From Tepidibacter thalassicus DSM 15285 (GTDB lineage Bacteria; Bacillota; Clostridia; Peptostreptococcales; Peptostreptococcaceae): 64,000 nt of DNA. A model generated the notes under the pieces. That model saw only the letters and a list, made by a program, of their open reading frames with translations, was not told where the DNA came from and did no database searches. The DNA lies in contig NZ_FQXH01000007.1 in the NCBI RefSeq assembly GCF_900129915.1, positions 1 to 64,000 on the forward strand, written 5' to 3'. A program made the position numbers and the translations under genes. This document shows, one piece after another, positions 48,892-57,461 of this stretch (its first letter is position 1; each line of letters starts with the position of its first letter).

Positions 48892-49937
48892 ACTCCTCGC
48901 CTAAATTTCCCAATGTATTGCATTTTGGTCGTACTAGCTTCTGTATGCCCAACAAAAAATCCACTTTTCTCTCCAGCAACAAATAAATTATCTACCCCTA
49001 TCACCTTCATATTATTATCTCTTGGAGCAATAGATAAATATCTTATAGAATTTCCAATACCAGCTGAATACGGATCTTCAAATTTAACATTTTCAAACCC
49101 TTTTATTTTTCTAAGTTTTTCCAAAGGATAAAAAGGTGTCATAAGTTTTGCATGACCTGTATCAAGAAGAACTATATTTTTTGCAAACTCATCTAAAGCA
49201 TATTGTTGACATACTTTTATATCCAATTTGCCTTCATTTATTTCTTCTTTAGGAAGAGGTATTATAGCTATTCCTTCTTTATTAAGCTTTTCTCTTATTT
49301 CTTTACTTAAAGATTCTTTATTTAATTTAATAGAACCACTAAAAGCTCCATAAGTTCCATCTTTTCTTTGTCCTATTATATCTTCAATTCCACATTTTTT
49401 AGTAATACTTACTCGCCCACCAAAAGATGGACATCTCAAGATACACATTGAACATCCATTTCCATACTTAAGACAATTTCCCATTGGTCCTGTAGATCCT
49501 GTAGTTTCTATAAATGAATCTCCCTCTAATTCATTTTGATTTTCAAGAATAACAGCTCTTATTTTTTTATTTTCCATTTTCACATCTACAACTCTAGAGT
49601 TGAAAAATATTTTTATATCCATATCTAATATTTTTTTTCTTACAACACTTTCAATTAAAGTAACATCGTATAAACTTGCATGTTTATGCCCCGGAAAATC
49701 AATATTTTTATGTCTTGAATATTTATCTGTTAACTCAAATAATTCTCTTCCCCCTAATAATATATTTTCTTCTGTAGCTGTAAACCTTCCATTATTTCTC
49801 ATTATTCCTCCAACATTTCCAAGACCAAGAAGCATATCTGTTCTTTCTAAAATAGTTACATCAGCACCTGCTTTTTTAGCACTTATTGCAGCTGCACATC
49901 CAGCCCATCCTCCACCTATTACAACAACTCTTTTCAT
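48888..49937 (-). pseudogene. 5' part of FAD-dependent oxidoreductase, cut by prophage
   Basis: The ATG at 49937 starts a flavoprotein with RVVVIGGGWAGCAAAISAKK (Rossmann FAD motif), LLGLGNVGGIMRNNGRF, an iron-sulfur-like CSMCILRCPSFGGR and the late NLFVAGEKSGFFVGHTEA. Codon 334 (GCT/GCA, Ala) is the phage junction; 15 phage-coded residues then end at a TAA (48888). The missing end lies at 13326-13610. Whole protein about 426 residues. It overlaps its partner reductase gene by 4 bp, so both form one operon. Reaction unknown; the partner suggests NAD(P)H- or ferredoxin-linked chemistry. Confidence 0.9.
48915..48941. other. attR: right prophage junction
   Basis: Phage arm GTATTGCATTTTGGTCG (48915-48931) is followed by TACTA and the core GCTTC (48937-48941), after which host sequence (the FAD gene) begins. 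Mirror image of attL. Confidence 0.88.
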
Positions 49938-50881
49938 TTTAAAGCCTCCTTTAAATATATTCTAGGCTCTATTTGAGTTTTACAAGTTCTTATTTTTTCT
50001 CCTTTTATATTAACAATACAAGCACCACAAATTCCTTCACCACAACAAATCAAATTATTATTTGTAATTGCTAAAGGTATATTTTTGTCAACTTCATCTA
50101 CTAAATTCATAATATTTTTATTAAAAAAATTAGATCCTGCACTAAATACTAACCCTACTTCTTTTTTTAAATTTTCTTTAATTAAAAATAACTCTTTGTT
50201 AAAATCAATACAATTAATTTTAACATTATAATTTTTAAGCATTTTTTCAACAATTAAAATACGCTTCCCATTTTTATCAATAAATATTTCTAATTCATTA
50301 TTATTTTTTAAAAGTTGATTGCAAACATTTATTAAAGTAACTGCTGACAACCCTCGAGTAACTAAAATAACTTTTTTATCCCTTATTTTTTTTAAATATT
50401 TAAGTCCAAATATCCCATTAGCATAAGGTCCTTTTATATATATTTTTTTATTTTTCAATAAATCTTTAGTTTTAGGTCCTATACCTTCAATAATAATACT
50501 CAATATATTATCATCTAAATTTACGCTCATAACAGAAATTGGACTATTAAATTTTTCTTCTTTTCTATTTTCTCCTCTTAAAAGTATATAAGATCCCGGA
50601 TGTATCAACTCAGTAGCTAAGCCTTTAGGTATTTCTATTTCTAATAAGTATATGTTTTCTCTAATTTCAATTTTGCTTTTAATATTACATAAAACATCTT
50701 TTCTAAGTTCATTTATTCTTTCATTATTTTTTATAAAATTTTGGTATATACATACTCCCTGCCAATTACAATCACAAAACTCATCACCTCCTAAATGAGA
50801 ACAAACTATACAATCTTTAGTTTCAGCTAAGTGACAAGGACAATATATGCTTCCAGCATCAACACATACATTGCTTTTCAT
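49934..50881 (-). CDS. FAD/NAD-binding reductase with C-terminal [2Fe-2S] cluster
   Basis: A 315-residue protein of the dihydroorotate dehydrogenase electron-transfer/sulfide reductase group. The ferredoxin-reductase core starts near residue 70 (HPGSYILLRGENR for FAD, VILVTRGLSAVTLINVCNQL for NAD). The C-terminal CCGEGICGACIVN and a later TCK bind the 2Fe-2S cluster. The first 45 residues hold eight cysteines (CVDAG, CPC, CIVC, CDC, C), probably a further metal cluster. It likely passes electrons to the split FAD oxidoreductase encoded next. Confidence 0.85.
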   Translation of the reverse strand: MKSNVCVDAGSIYCPCHLAETKDCIVCSHLGGDEFCDCNWQGVCIYQNFIKNNERINELRKDVLCNIKSKIEIRENIYLLEIEIPKGLATELIHPGSYILLRGENRKEEKFNSPISVMSVNLDDNILSIIIEGIGPKTKDLLKNKKIYIKGPYANGIFGLKYLKKIRDKKVILVTRGLSAVTLINVCNQLLKNNNELEIFIDKNGKRILIVEKMLKNYNVKINCIDFNKELFLIKENLKKEVGLVFSAGSNFFNKNIMNLVDEVDKNIPLAITNNNLICCGEGICGACIVNIKGEKIRTCKTQIEPRIYLKEALK

Positions 50882-50953
50882 AAATATCCCTTCCTTATTA
50901 TTTAAATAACATCATTACTATAATTTATTTATATTTCTTTATTTTGGTTACAA

Positions 50954-50994
50954 ATCATAAAAAAAAGCTGAAAGCATTTTTTGCTTTCAGCTTT
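50954..50994 (-). terminator. Terminator of the gerW operon
   Basis: A perfect 13-bp stem AAAGCTGAAAGCA (50964-50976) with TGCTTTCAGCTTT (50982-50994), followed on the minus strand by TTTTTATG. It overlaps the gerW stop codon. Confidence 0.9.
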
Positions 50995-51448
50995 AATTTT
51001 GATTACTATTATTTTCATTATTATTATGATTACTCTCAAGTTTTTTATTTTTACTTTTCCCATTAAACATTTCATGTATATTTTCCATAAGCTTAGGAGT
51101 TTTATTTAATATATTATCAAGCATATTTGCATTTTGATCTATATACATTAACTTCGTTTCATTATTATCTACAACCATAAATGCTACAGGTTGAACTGTT
51201 ATTCCAGCTCCTGCACCTCCTGCAAATGGATAGGTTTCATTAATTTCATTTTCTTTACTTCCTTGTCCTTTATTGTATTCTCCTCCTCCTGAAGCAAAGC
51301 CAAATGACAATTTTGATATTGGTATTAGTACTGAGCCATTTGATGTTTCAACAGGATCTCCTACAATAGTATTTACATCTATCATTTCTTTCATATTTTC
51401 CATAGTTGTTTTCATTAAACTTTCAATAGGATGTTGTTGTTCATTCAT
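50993..51448 (-). CDS. gerW: GerW/YtfJ-family sporulation protein
   Basis: A protein of about 151 residues. HPIESLMKTTMENMKEMIDV, then DPVETSNGSVLIPISKLSFG, FASGGGEY and the glycine-rich FAGGAGAGITVQPVAFMVVD, is the YtfJ/GerW family, which is needed for proper spore germination. The Asn-rich tail is variable in the family. Start at the ATG at 51448 (MNEQQHPIE), 6 bp after AAGGTGGTG. It forms a pair with the DUF2953 gene. Confidence 0.92.
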   Translation of the reverse strand: MNEQQHPIESLMKTTMENMKEMIDVNTIVGDPVETSNGSVLIPISKLSFGFASGGGEYNKGQGSKENEINETYPFAGGAGAGITVQPVAFMVVDNNETKLMYIDQNANMLDNILNKTPKLMENIHEMFNGKSKNKKLESNHNNNENNSNQN

Positions 51449-51470
51449 TATATACACCACCTTCATTTAT

Positions 51471-52049
51471 TTAAAAACTTTTATAGTATTTAATTAAATG
51501 TAAAAAATTTATTATTTTTAAATTAAATATCGTTTTAATGTAAATTCTCAGTGCATTTTCATTAAATCCTGGTGTTATTTTTAGATGTATATTTTTTGTA
51601 TTTATATTATCGTATATGTACTTGTAAATTATATTAATAAAATTAAATAAAAATATACTTAAAAATACATTTTCACTTGAAAAATACATATCACTCTTCA
51701 AATCTTCTATTTTTGCTTTTTTAAAAATATACTTAAATGCTTCCATTTGATTGCGTAAACTCTCAACTAATTCTTCATTGCTTAATTTTTCATTAATTTT
51801 AGTTATTAAATTACCTTGTTTCGAAAACTTTTCTGTAAATTTAAAGTTTAAACCCTCCTTATTAGCATATAAATCAAAAAATGGATATTTTTTTTCATAT
51901 CTAATAATTCCAAAAATAGCACTTATTTTAAATATTACTTCATCATTTTTCCCATTTTTATTTAAATTTATACTTATTCTCACTTTAGAATTAATAAATA
52001 TAAAAATCAAAACTATTAAACTTAAAAATATAATTATATAATTATTCAT
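51471..52049 (-). CDS. DUF2953-type membrane protein
   Basis: A 192-residue protein with one N-terminal membrane helix (YIIIFLSLIVLIFIFINSK) and an extracytoplasmic strand-rich part ending in LHLIKYYKS. DUF2953 proteins are encoded before gerW/ytfJ in Clostridium and Bacillus, which is the main evidence. Its gene ends 22 bp before the gerW start. Confidence 0.78.
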   Translation of the reverse strand: MNNYIIIFLSLIVLIFIFINSKVRISINLNKNGKNDEVIFKISAIFGIIRYEKKYPFFDLYANKEGLNFKFTEKFSKQGNLITKINEKLSNEELVESLRNQMEAFKYIFKKAKIEDLKSDMYFSSENVFLSIFLFNFINIIYKYIYDNINTKNIHLKITPGFNENALRIYIKTIFNLKIINFLHLIKYYKSF

Positions 52050-52100
52050 ATCAATATTATTTCCTAAAACTTAAAATAAATACTTTTTTTTAAAAAACTA

Positions 52101-52190
52101 TTGACTTTTTTTTATTTTAGTGTATATTTAATATTTGTAAACATAAAGTTTACTTTTAGGAAATAACATAAATAATAAACTTTAAGTTTA
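52101..52190 (+). promoter_or_regulatory. Polyamine operon promoter with two operators
   Basis: TTGACT (52101-52106) and TATATT (52123-52128) are 16 bp apart. Downstream lie two palindromes with shared half-sites: GTAAACATAAAGTTTAC (52137-52153) and TAAACTTTAAGTTTA (52176-52190). They should bind the XRE-cupin regulator encoded next. Confidence 0.7.
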
Positions 52191-52229
52191 CTATTTATAA
52201 ATATTTTTCCTTTTTTAGGAGTGATTATT

Positions 52230-52769
52230 TTGCAAATCGGCAGAAAAATTAATCGGTTAAGAATACTAAATGGACTAACACAAGAAGAGCTAGCTCAAAG
52301 ATGTGATTTAACTAAAGGTTTTATATCAAAAATAGAAAGAGATCTTACATCTCCTTCTATTGCAACATTAATGGATATACTAGAAGCATTAGGAACAGAT
52401 TTAAAATCTTTTTTTAATGAAGATACTGAAGAAAAAATAGTATATAAAAAAAATGATATATATGAATCTGTAAATGAAGATTTAAAACATACTATACACT
52501 GGTTAATTCCAAATTCTCAAAAAAATATGATGGAACCTATTTTGATAGATATTGAACCTCATGGAAAAACTGTTATAGACAGACCTCATGAAGGTGAAGA
52601 ATTTGGTTATGTAATAAAAGGTTCTATAACTCTATGTATTGGAAATAAAAAACTTAAAGTAAAAAAAGGAGAAAGTTTTTATTTTACACCAAATAAAGAA
52701 CATTATATTCTAAATCATTCTAGTAAAAATGCTATTATTTTATGGATTGCTACACCACCATCTTTTTAA
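52230..52769 (+). CDS. XRE-cupin regulator (PuuR-like)
   Basis: A 179-residue regulator: helix-turn-helix at about residues 5-62 ([40 protein letters not shown]) and a C-terminal cupin around 110-175 ([40 protein letters not shown]). Such regulators sense small metabolites, often polyamines or amino acids. It is first in an operon with speD, 17 bp upstream of it. I start at a TTG at 52230, 8 bp after AGGAG, rather than a GTG at 52221 within the site. Confidence 0.88.
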   Translation: MQIGRKINRLRILNGLTQEELAQRCDLTKGFISKIERDLTSPSIATLMDILEALGTDLKSFFNEDTEEKIVYKKNDIYESVNEDLKHTIHWLIPNSQKNMMEPILIDIEPHGKTVIDRPHEGEEFGYVIKGSITLCIGNKKLKVKKGESFYFTPNKEHYILNHSSKNAIILWIATPPSF

Positions 52770-52786
52770 AGAAAGGAGTTTTTTTT

Positions 52787-53200
52787 ATGAAAATCGAACA
52801 ATTAGGAAGACATATTTTAGCAGAATTCTATAACTGTGATAAAGAGTTATTAAATGACCATAAGTTAATTGAAAAATTCATGGTAGAAGCTGCTCAAGAA
52901 GCTAAAGCAACTATAGTTAAAAGTGTATTCCACTTATTTAATCCATGGGGAGTTAGTGGAGTTGTAGTTATTCAAGAATCTCATTTAACTATACACACTT
53001 GGCCTGAATATGGTTATGCTGCTGTTGACTTTTTTACTTGTGGAAATGAAGTTAACCCTTGGGTTGCTTTTCAATATATGAAAGAAAAATTAAAATCAGA
53101 AATAACTGAAACAACAGAAGTTCCAAGAGGACTTGTTGATAAAATCAAACTTTATTCTAAAAATCAAGTTAACCCTACTAATTTTAAAACTTCTGTTTAA
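52787..53200 (+). CDS. speD: S-adenosylmethionine decarboxylase proenzyme
   Basis: A 137-residue class 1b decarboxylase that makes the aminopropyl donor for spermidine. [20 protein letters not shown] contains the serine that becomes the pyruvoyl cofactor and the catalytic histidine; FTCG supplies the conserved cysteine. Start at the ATG at 52787, after AAAGGAG; a run of in-frame codons upstream overlaps the regulator and is not used. Confidence 0.95.
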   Translation: MKIEQLGRHILAEFYNCDKELLNDHKLIEKFMVEAAQEAKATIVKSVFHLFNPWGVSGVVVIQESHLTIHTWPEYGYAAVDFFTCGNEVNPWVAFQYMKEKLKSEITETTEVPRGLVDKIKLYSKNQVNPTNFKTSV

Positions 53201-53252
53201 TCAAAGAACTTGCTAAATTAAAAAACATATAAAATAAACAAACCTAAAACAG

Positions 53253-53331
53253 AAGGAGGTGAAAACCGTTACAAATACCTTAAAACTAAAAAATATTAAA
53301 CAATATACAGGTATTTGATAACGGGTATTAT
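53253..53331 (+). promoter_or_regulatory. speE leader: Shine-Dalgarno site, stem and start codon
   Basis: A strong AAGGAGGT (53253-53260) lies 71 bp before the speE ATG. Between them CCGTTACAAATACC (53266-53279) pairs with GGTATTTGATAACGG (53310-53324; one bulged A) around a 30-base loop, ending 7 bp before the ATG. Folding would bring the site near the start. A 19-codon frame from GTG at 53259 to TGA at 53318 overlaps the stem and may be a leader peptide. No other Shine-Dalgarno site is near the ATG. Confidence 0.65.
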
Positions 53332-54198
53332 ATGGAGTTATGGTATACAGAAAAACATTCAGAAAGCGTAAATTTTTCACTAAAAGTAAAAGAACATTTA
53401 TTTAGTGGACAAAGTGAATTTCAAAAATTAGATATTTTAGACACATATGAATACGGAAAATTAATGACTTTAGATGGATTAGTAATGGTTACTGAAAAAG
53501 ATGAATTTGTTTATCATGATATGATTGTGCATACTCCAATGGCTGTAAATCCTGATGTAAAAAATGTACTTGTTATAGGTGGAGGAGATGGCGGTACTGT
53601 CAGAGAGCTAATGAGATATAATAATATAGAACATGTAGATATGGTCGAAATAGATAAATTGGTTTGTGATGCCGCTAAAAAATACTTGCCTACTTTAAGC
53701 TGTGAATTAAATAATCCAAAAGTTACTCTTTTATATGAAGATGGAGTAAAATTTGTTAAAGAATCACCTGATAATAAATACGATTTAATTATAATAGATT
53801 CTACTGACCCAATAGGTCCTGGTGAAGGATTATTTACTACTGAATTTTACACTAACTGTCATAGAATTTTGACTGAAAATGGAATATTGGTAAACCAAAA
53901 TGAATCAGTTTTTTATGAAGATACTCAAGAAGCTGCACTTAAAGCTAATTCAAAACTAAAAAAAATATTCCCAATTGTTAAAGTATATCAAGCTAATATA
54001 CCAACGTATCCATCTGGATACTGGTTATTTGGATTTGCTTCTAAAAAATATGATCCAATAAAAGATTTACAAGCTGATAAATGGAATTCTTTAGGTTTAA
54101 AAACAAAATACTACAATACTGATTTACATGTTGGAGCTTTTGCTTTACCAAGTTTTGTAAAGGAGTTTTTTGAAAATGGATCTATTCAATTCTTATAA
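53332..54198 (+). CDS. speE: Spermidine synthase
   Basis: A 288-residue aminopropyltransferase. FQKLDILDTYEYGKLMTLDG, VLVIGGGDGGTVRELMRYNN (dcSAM-binding), DLIIIDSTDPIGPGEGLFT and YPSGYWLFGFASK are the standard motifs; the catalytic aspartate is in DSTDP. It makes spermidine from putrescine and decarboxylated SAM. Last codons overlap the start of speB. Confidence 0.96.
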   Translation: MELWYTEKHSESVNFSLKVKEHLFSGQSEFQKLDILDTYEYGKLMTLDGLVMVTEKDEFVYHDMIVHTPMAVNPDVKNVLVIGGGDGGTVRELMRYNNIEHVDMVEIDKLVCDAAKKYLPTLSCELNNPKVTLLYEDGVKFVKESPDNKYDLIIIDSTDPIGPGEGLFTTEFYTNCHRILTENGILVNQNESVFYEDTQEAALKANSKLKKIFPIVKVYQANIPTYPSGYWLFGFASKKYDPIKDLQADKWNSLGLKTKYYNTDLHVGAFALPSFVKEFFENGSIQFL

Positions 54199-55024
54199 TT
54201 TCATTGGATGTGAAAGCAATTTTAATGAATCGGAAATAGTAATATTTGGGGCTCCTTTTGATGGAACTTGCTCTTTTAGACCTGGTTCTAGATTTGCAGG
54301 TTATAGAATAAGAATTGAATCTTATGGACTTGAAACATACAGCCCCTATCTCGACAAAGATTTAGAAGATAAAAAAATATATGATAGTGGTGATTTAGAA
54401 CTACCTTTTGGAAATAAAGAAAAATCATTAGAACTAATATACGAATATACAAAACATATATTAGATAATGATAAAAAACCTTTTATGATTGGTGGAGAAC
54501 ATTTAGTATCTCTATCACCTATAAAAGCGCTTCATGAAAAGTATCCCGATTTAATTATACTTCACTTCGATGCTCATACAGATTTAAGAGAAGATTATAT
54601 GGGTGAAAAATTATCCCATGCAACTGTTATTAAAAGAGCTTGGGATTTAGTAGGAGATAATAAAATATATCAATTTGGCATTAGATCTGGCTTAAGAGAA
54701 GAATTTAAATGGTCAGATAAAGGGCATACTTATTTAAATAAATTTGATACATCTACCTTAAAAGAAGTAATTAAAATTATAAAAGATAAACCTGTTTATG
54801 TAACTATAGATCTTGACATACTAGATCCTTCTATATTCCCAGGAACAGGTACTCCTGAGCCTGGTGGAATTACTTTTAAAGAAATGATGGATTCTATCAA
54901 GTTAATGTCTGAATTAAATATAGTTGGAGCTGATGTTGTTGAACTTGCTCCAGACTATGATCCAACAGGTGTATCTACTGCTGTGGCTTGTAAAGTTATA
55001 AGAGAACTTATGCTTTGTTTATAA
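54176..55024 (+). CDS. speB: Agmatinase (ureohydrolase family)
   Basis: A 282-residue binuclear manganese enzyme that converts agmatine to putrescine and urea. Metal ligands are in GGEHLVS, LHFDAHTDLR and TIDLDILDPS; GTGTPEPGG and VELAPDYD are further family motifs. Start at the ATG at 54176, after AAGGAG, overlapping speE by 23 bp. It implies an arginine-agmatine route, but no arginine decarboxylase gene is in this operon. Confidence 0.94.
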   Translation: MDLFNSYNFIGCESNFNESEIVIFGAPFDGTCSFRPGSRFAGYRIRIESYGLETYSPYLDKDLEDKKIYDSGDLELPFGNKEKSLELIYEYTKHILDNDKKPFMIGGEHLVSLSPIKALHEKYPDLIILHFDAHTDLREDYMGEKLSHATVIKRAWDLVGDNKIYQFGIRSGLREEFKWSDKGHTYLNKFDTSTLKEVIKIIKDKPVYVTIDLDILDPSIFPGTGTPEPGGITFKEMMDSIKLMSELNIVGADVVELAPDYDPTGVSTAVACKVIRELMLCL

Positions 55025-55039
55025 TAAAATAAAAGTTTA

Positions 55040-55085
55040 AAAAAAAATGTTGGAGTGATTAATTTCATTCCAACATTTTTTGAAA
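55040..55085. terminator. Bidirectional terminator between speB and scpB
   Basis: AAATGTTGGA-G-TG pairs with CA-T-TCCAACATTT and is flanked by A-runs on the left and T-runs on the right, serving both converging operons. Confidence 0.87.
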
Positions 55086-55095
55086 CTAACAATTA

Positions 55096-55623
55096 TTAAT
55101 TTGTTTCAAAGCTATTTAGAGGTGGTAACTCTTCTATTTTTTCTAACCCAAATAATTTTAAAAATTCATCTGTTGTTTTATATATTATAGGTTTCCCTAT
55201 TCTATTAAGCCTTCCAGCTTCCTTTATTAAATTATATTCAATTAAAGTACTTATCGCTTTATCACATTTGACTCCTCTAATTTCTTCTATTTCTACTTTA
55301 GTAATAGGCTGTTTATAAGCTATTATAGTCAATGTTTCAAGTGTTGCTTGAGTTAAACTTTTTTTCTTTTTAGGCTCAAATAATTTCCTGATATATTCTT
55401 CATACTCTTTATTAGTTCCCATTTGATATTTATCTTGAATTTTTAATATTTGCATACCTCGTTTTTCTTCTTTATATTCTCCTTTTAACTCTTCTAATAT
55501 ATTCTCTATATCTTTTTTATTTATATCAATATTTATAATATCTTTTATTTCTTTCGCTGATATAGGATCTGAAAATACAAATAATATAGCTTCTATTATT
55601 TTTTTTATTTTTTCTTTTTCCAT
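55096..55623 (-). CDS. scpB: Segregation and condensation protein B
   Basis: A 175-residue ScpB with two winged helices. KIIEAILFVFSDPISAKEIK at the start and LTQATLETLTIIAYKQPITK, then VEIEEIRGVKCDKAISTLIE and GRLNRIGKPIIYKTTDEFL are highly conserved. It acts with ScpA and SMC in chromosome compaction. Starts 4 bp after scpA. Confidence 0.95.
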   Translation of the reverse strand: MEKEKIKKIIEAILFVFSDPISAKEIKDIINIDINKKDIENILEELKGEYKEEKRGMQILKIQDKYQMGTNKEYEEYIRKLFEPKKKKSLTQATLETLTIIAYKQPITKVEIEEIRGVKCDKAISTLIEYNLIKEAGRLNRIGKPIIYKTTDEFLKLFGLEKIEELPPLNSFETN

Positions 55624-55627
55624 AACA

Positions 55628-56332
55628 TCACTCTACCTTTTTCACTATTATATCTGAAAAAAAATCTTCTTGTTTTATTATTATTTCTTTGTTTTTTATA
55701 AGCTCTAATATAGAAAGAAATGTAACTATTATTTCTTCTTTATTGCCACTTTTAACTAGTTCTTTGAATAAAAGTGTACCTTCTTTATTAATTTTATATC
55801 TTACATAATTTATTTGTTCCTCTAAAGGTATAATTTCTTTTTTATAAATTTTATTTAATTTATCATTTTTTGTCTTTTTCTCTATTATTATATTAGGTAA
55901 AAATTTAATAAGCATATTTATATTTAAATTAGACAAATCTAAGTTTTCTTCAAAATAAATTTCTTCTTTTTTTCTATAAAAAATTCCTTCTCCACAATAC
56001 ATTCTATTTTTAAGAAACTCAGAAGCATTTTTAAATTTTTTATATTCAACTAATTTTTCCATTAATTCCTTTCTTGGATCATTATCATCTTCTTCATTAT
56101 TTTTTTTATATAATAAATATTTAGATTTTATCTCAAGTAATTTACAAGCCATTATTATAAAATCACTCGTTATCTCCATATCCATTATTTCCATATTCTT
56201 TAAGTATTTTAAATATTGATCTGTAATTTCAAATATAGAAATATCGTATATATCTATTTTATTTTTTATTATCAAATCATATAAAAGGTCTAATGGTCCT
56301 TCATAAACTTTCAATGTTATATTGTAACCCAT
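55628..56332 (-). CDS. scpA: Segregation and condensation protein A
   Basis: A 234-residue kleisin. MGYNITLKVYEGPLDLLYDL, KIDIYDISIFEITDQYLKYL and the LLEIKSKYLL helix, with a C-terminal winged helix (FKELVKSGNKEEIIVTFLSI), match ScpA. I start at the ATG at 56332, 6 bp after AAGGTG; the GTG 9 bp upstream lies in the site. Confidence 0.95.
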   Translation of the reverse strand: MGYNITLKVYEGPLDLLYDLIIKNKIDIYDISIFEITDQYLKYLKNMEIMDMEITSDFIIMACKLLEIKSKYLLYKKNNEEDDNDPRKELMEKLVEYKKFKNASEFLKNRMYCGEGIFYRKKEEIYFEENLDLSNLNINMLIKFLPNIIIEKKTKNDKLNKIYKKEIIPLEEQINYVRYKINKEGTLLFKELVKSGNKEEIIVTFLSILELIKNKEIIIKQEDFFSDIIVKKVE

Positions 56333-56342
56333 CTTTATCACC

Positions 56343-56939
56343 TTATATAAAAGTAAATATTAAATTTCTAACTATATTTAAAATAGGAGTAAGAATATAT
56401 CCTATTTTGTCTGTAAATACTAAAAAAAACAGTACTATAGTTCCTATATTTTCATATTTCCAATAATAATATTGTAATTTATTCGGCAAAATAGAAAGTA
56501 ATATTTTCGACCCATCAAGTGGAGGTATTGGAAGAAGATTGAATACTGCAAATCCAATGTTTATCCCAACTATATTTACCAATATACGATGTACAGCATA
56601 CATTTCTATATAAAAATGTTCAAAGTTTAATATATGCAAAGTAATTATAGCCATTATTATATTAAAAACAGGACCTGCTAATGATATTAAAAACATTCCT
56701 AATCTTTTGTTTTTTAAATTATTTGAATTTACAGGAACTGGTTTCGCCCATCCAAAATGTGCAATTATAAGCATTAAAAATCCAATCGGATCTATATGTT
56801 TAATAGGATCTATTGTAAGTCTTCCTTCATTTTTAGCTGTATCATCTCCTAAAAGATAGGCTACAGCTCCATGGCCAAATTCATGTACAGAAACAGCTAA
56901 AAGTATCCCTGGAATATTTGCTAAAAAATCAATTATCAA
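56343..56939 (-). CDS. M50-family site-2 metalloprotease
   Basis: A 198-residue membrane protease of the short YwhC/Rip type. Zinc site HEFGHGAVAYLLGD and the second motif FNLLPIPPLDGSKILLSILP; five to six hydrophobic segments. It is first in the operon with scpA and scpB, a common firmicute arrangement. Substrate unknown. Confidence 0.93.
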   Translation of the reverse strand: MIIDFLANIPGILLAVSVHEFGHGAVAYLLGDDTAKNEGRLTIDPIKHIDPIGFLMLIIAHFGWAKPVPVNSNNLKNKRLGMFLISLAGPVFNIIMAIITLHILNFEHFYIEMYAVHRILVNIVGINIGFAVFNLLPIPPLDGSKILLSILPNKLQYYYWKYENIGTIVLFFLVFTDKIGYILTPILNIVRNLIFTFI

Positions 56940-57109
56940 TTTTCATCTCTCCCATTTTCATTTTGTTTCCTATTAATTATAACAAAACAATATATTTTTT
57001 TAAAGAAAAAACTGCACAAGTTAATATTATCACACATATTAATATATACTTCATACTATAAAATATAACTTTCGATTATAAAACACTTCTTAGAAAGGAG
57101 TTTATTTCA

Positions 57110-57355
57110 ATGGAAAATATCAACAAAGAAATAAAACTCTTGCTTCAAACTGAAATATTTCAAAAATTTTTGTGTACGAACGCTCTTAAACTCGCTCAAT
57201 TAAACACATTAATTAACTTATTAATTAAATCTAATATAGATTTTAATACAAGCTTTAACTCCGAAACAAGAAAAAGTCCAAAATCAATATCAGTTACAAT
57301 ATATATAAATCCTTCAACAACTATAACTCGTACTTTTTTATTTGACGATATATAA
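57110..57355 (+). CDS. Hypothetical protein, 81 residues
   Basis: MENINKEIKLLLQTEIFQKF then LCTNALKLAQLNTLINLLIK, mostly helical, ending in a strand-rich SVTIYINPSTTITRTFLF. AAAGGAG precedes the ATG. It diverges from the M50 protease operon. Not recognised; no membrane helix. Confidence 0.65.
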   Translation: MENINKEIKLLLQTEIFQKFLCTNALKLAQLNTLINLLIKSNIDFNTSFNSETRKSPKSISVTIYINPSTTITRTFLFDDI

Positions 57356-57461
57356 ATTACTATTTTTTCTAAAAAATATGTGTTTTTCATAGAAGTTTCT
57401 ACATAACTTGAGTAATAAAAAGTATATAAATTGACAAACTATATATCAGGAGGTGAAATTA

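Larger units (their letters stand above)
13606..48941. mobile_element. Complete prophage, HK97-type siphovirus, 35.3 kb
   Basis: A full set of modules lies between the two att cores: integration, lysogeny, switch, early replication, late regulation, packaging, head, tail, lysis and accessory genes. The order and types (HNH, P27 small terminase, large terminase, portal, ClpP-like protease, HK97 capsid, connectors, TP901 tape measure, Dit, tail tip, XhlA, holin, amidase) match temperate long-tailed phages of Gram-positive bacteria. Ends are set by the split host gene. All structural and packaging genes are open; one early gene (gam) is frameshifted and one tiny ORF has an in-frame stop, so it may still be inducible. 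Confidence 0.95.

Noticed and set aside
53259-53318. 19-codon frame as a remnant of speA
   Set aside because: The peptide does not resemble the start or end of arginine decarboxylases; a leader peptide is the simpler reading.
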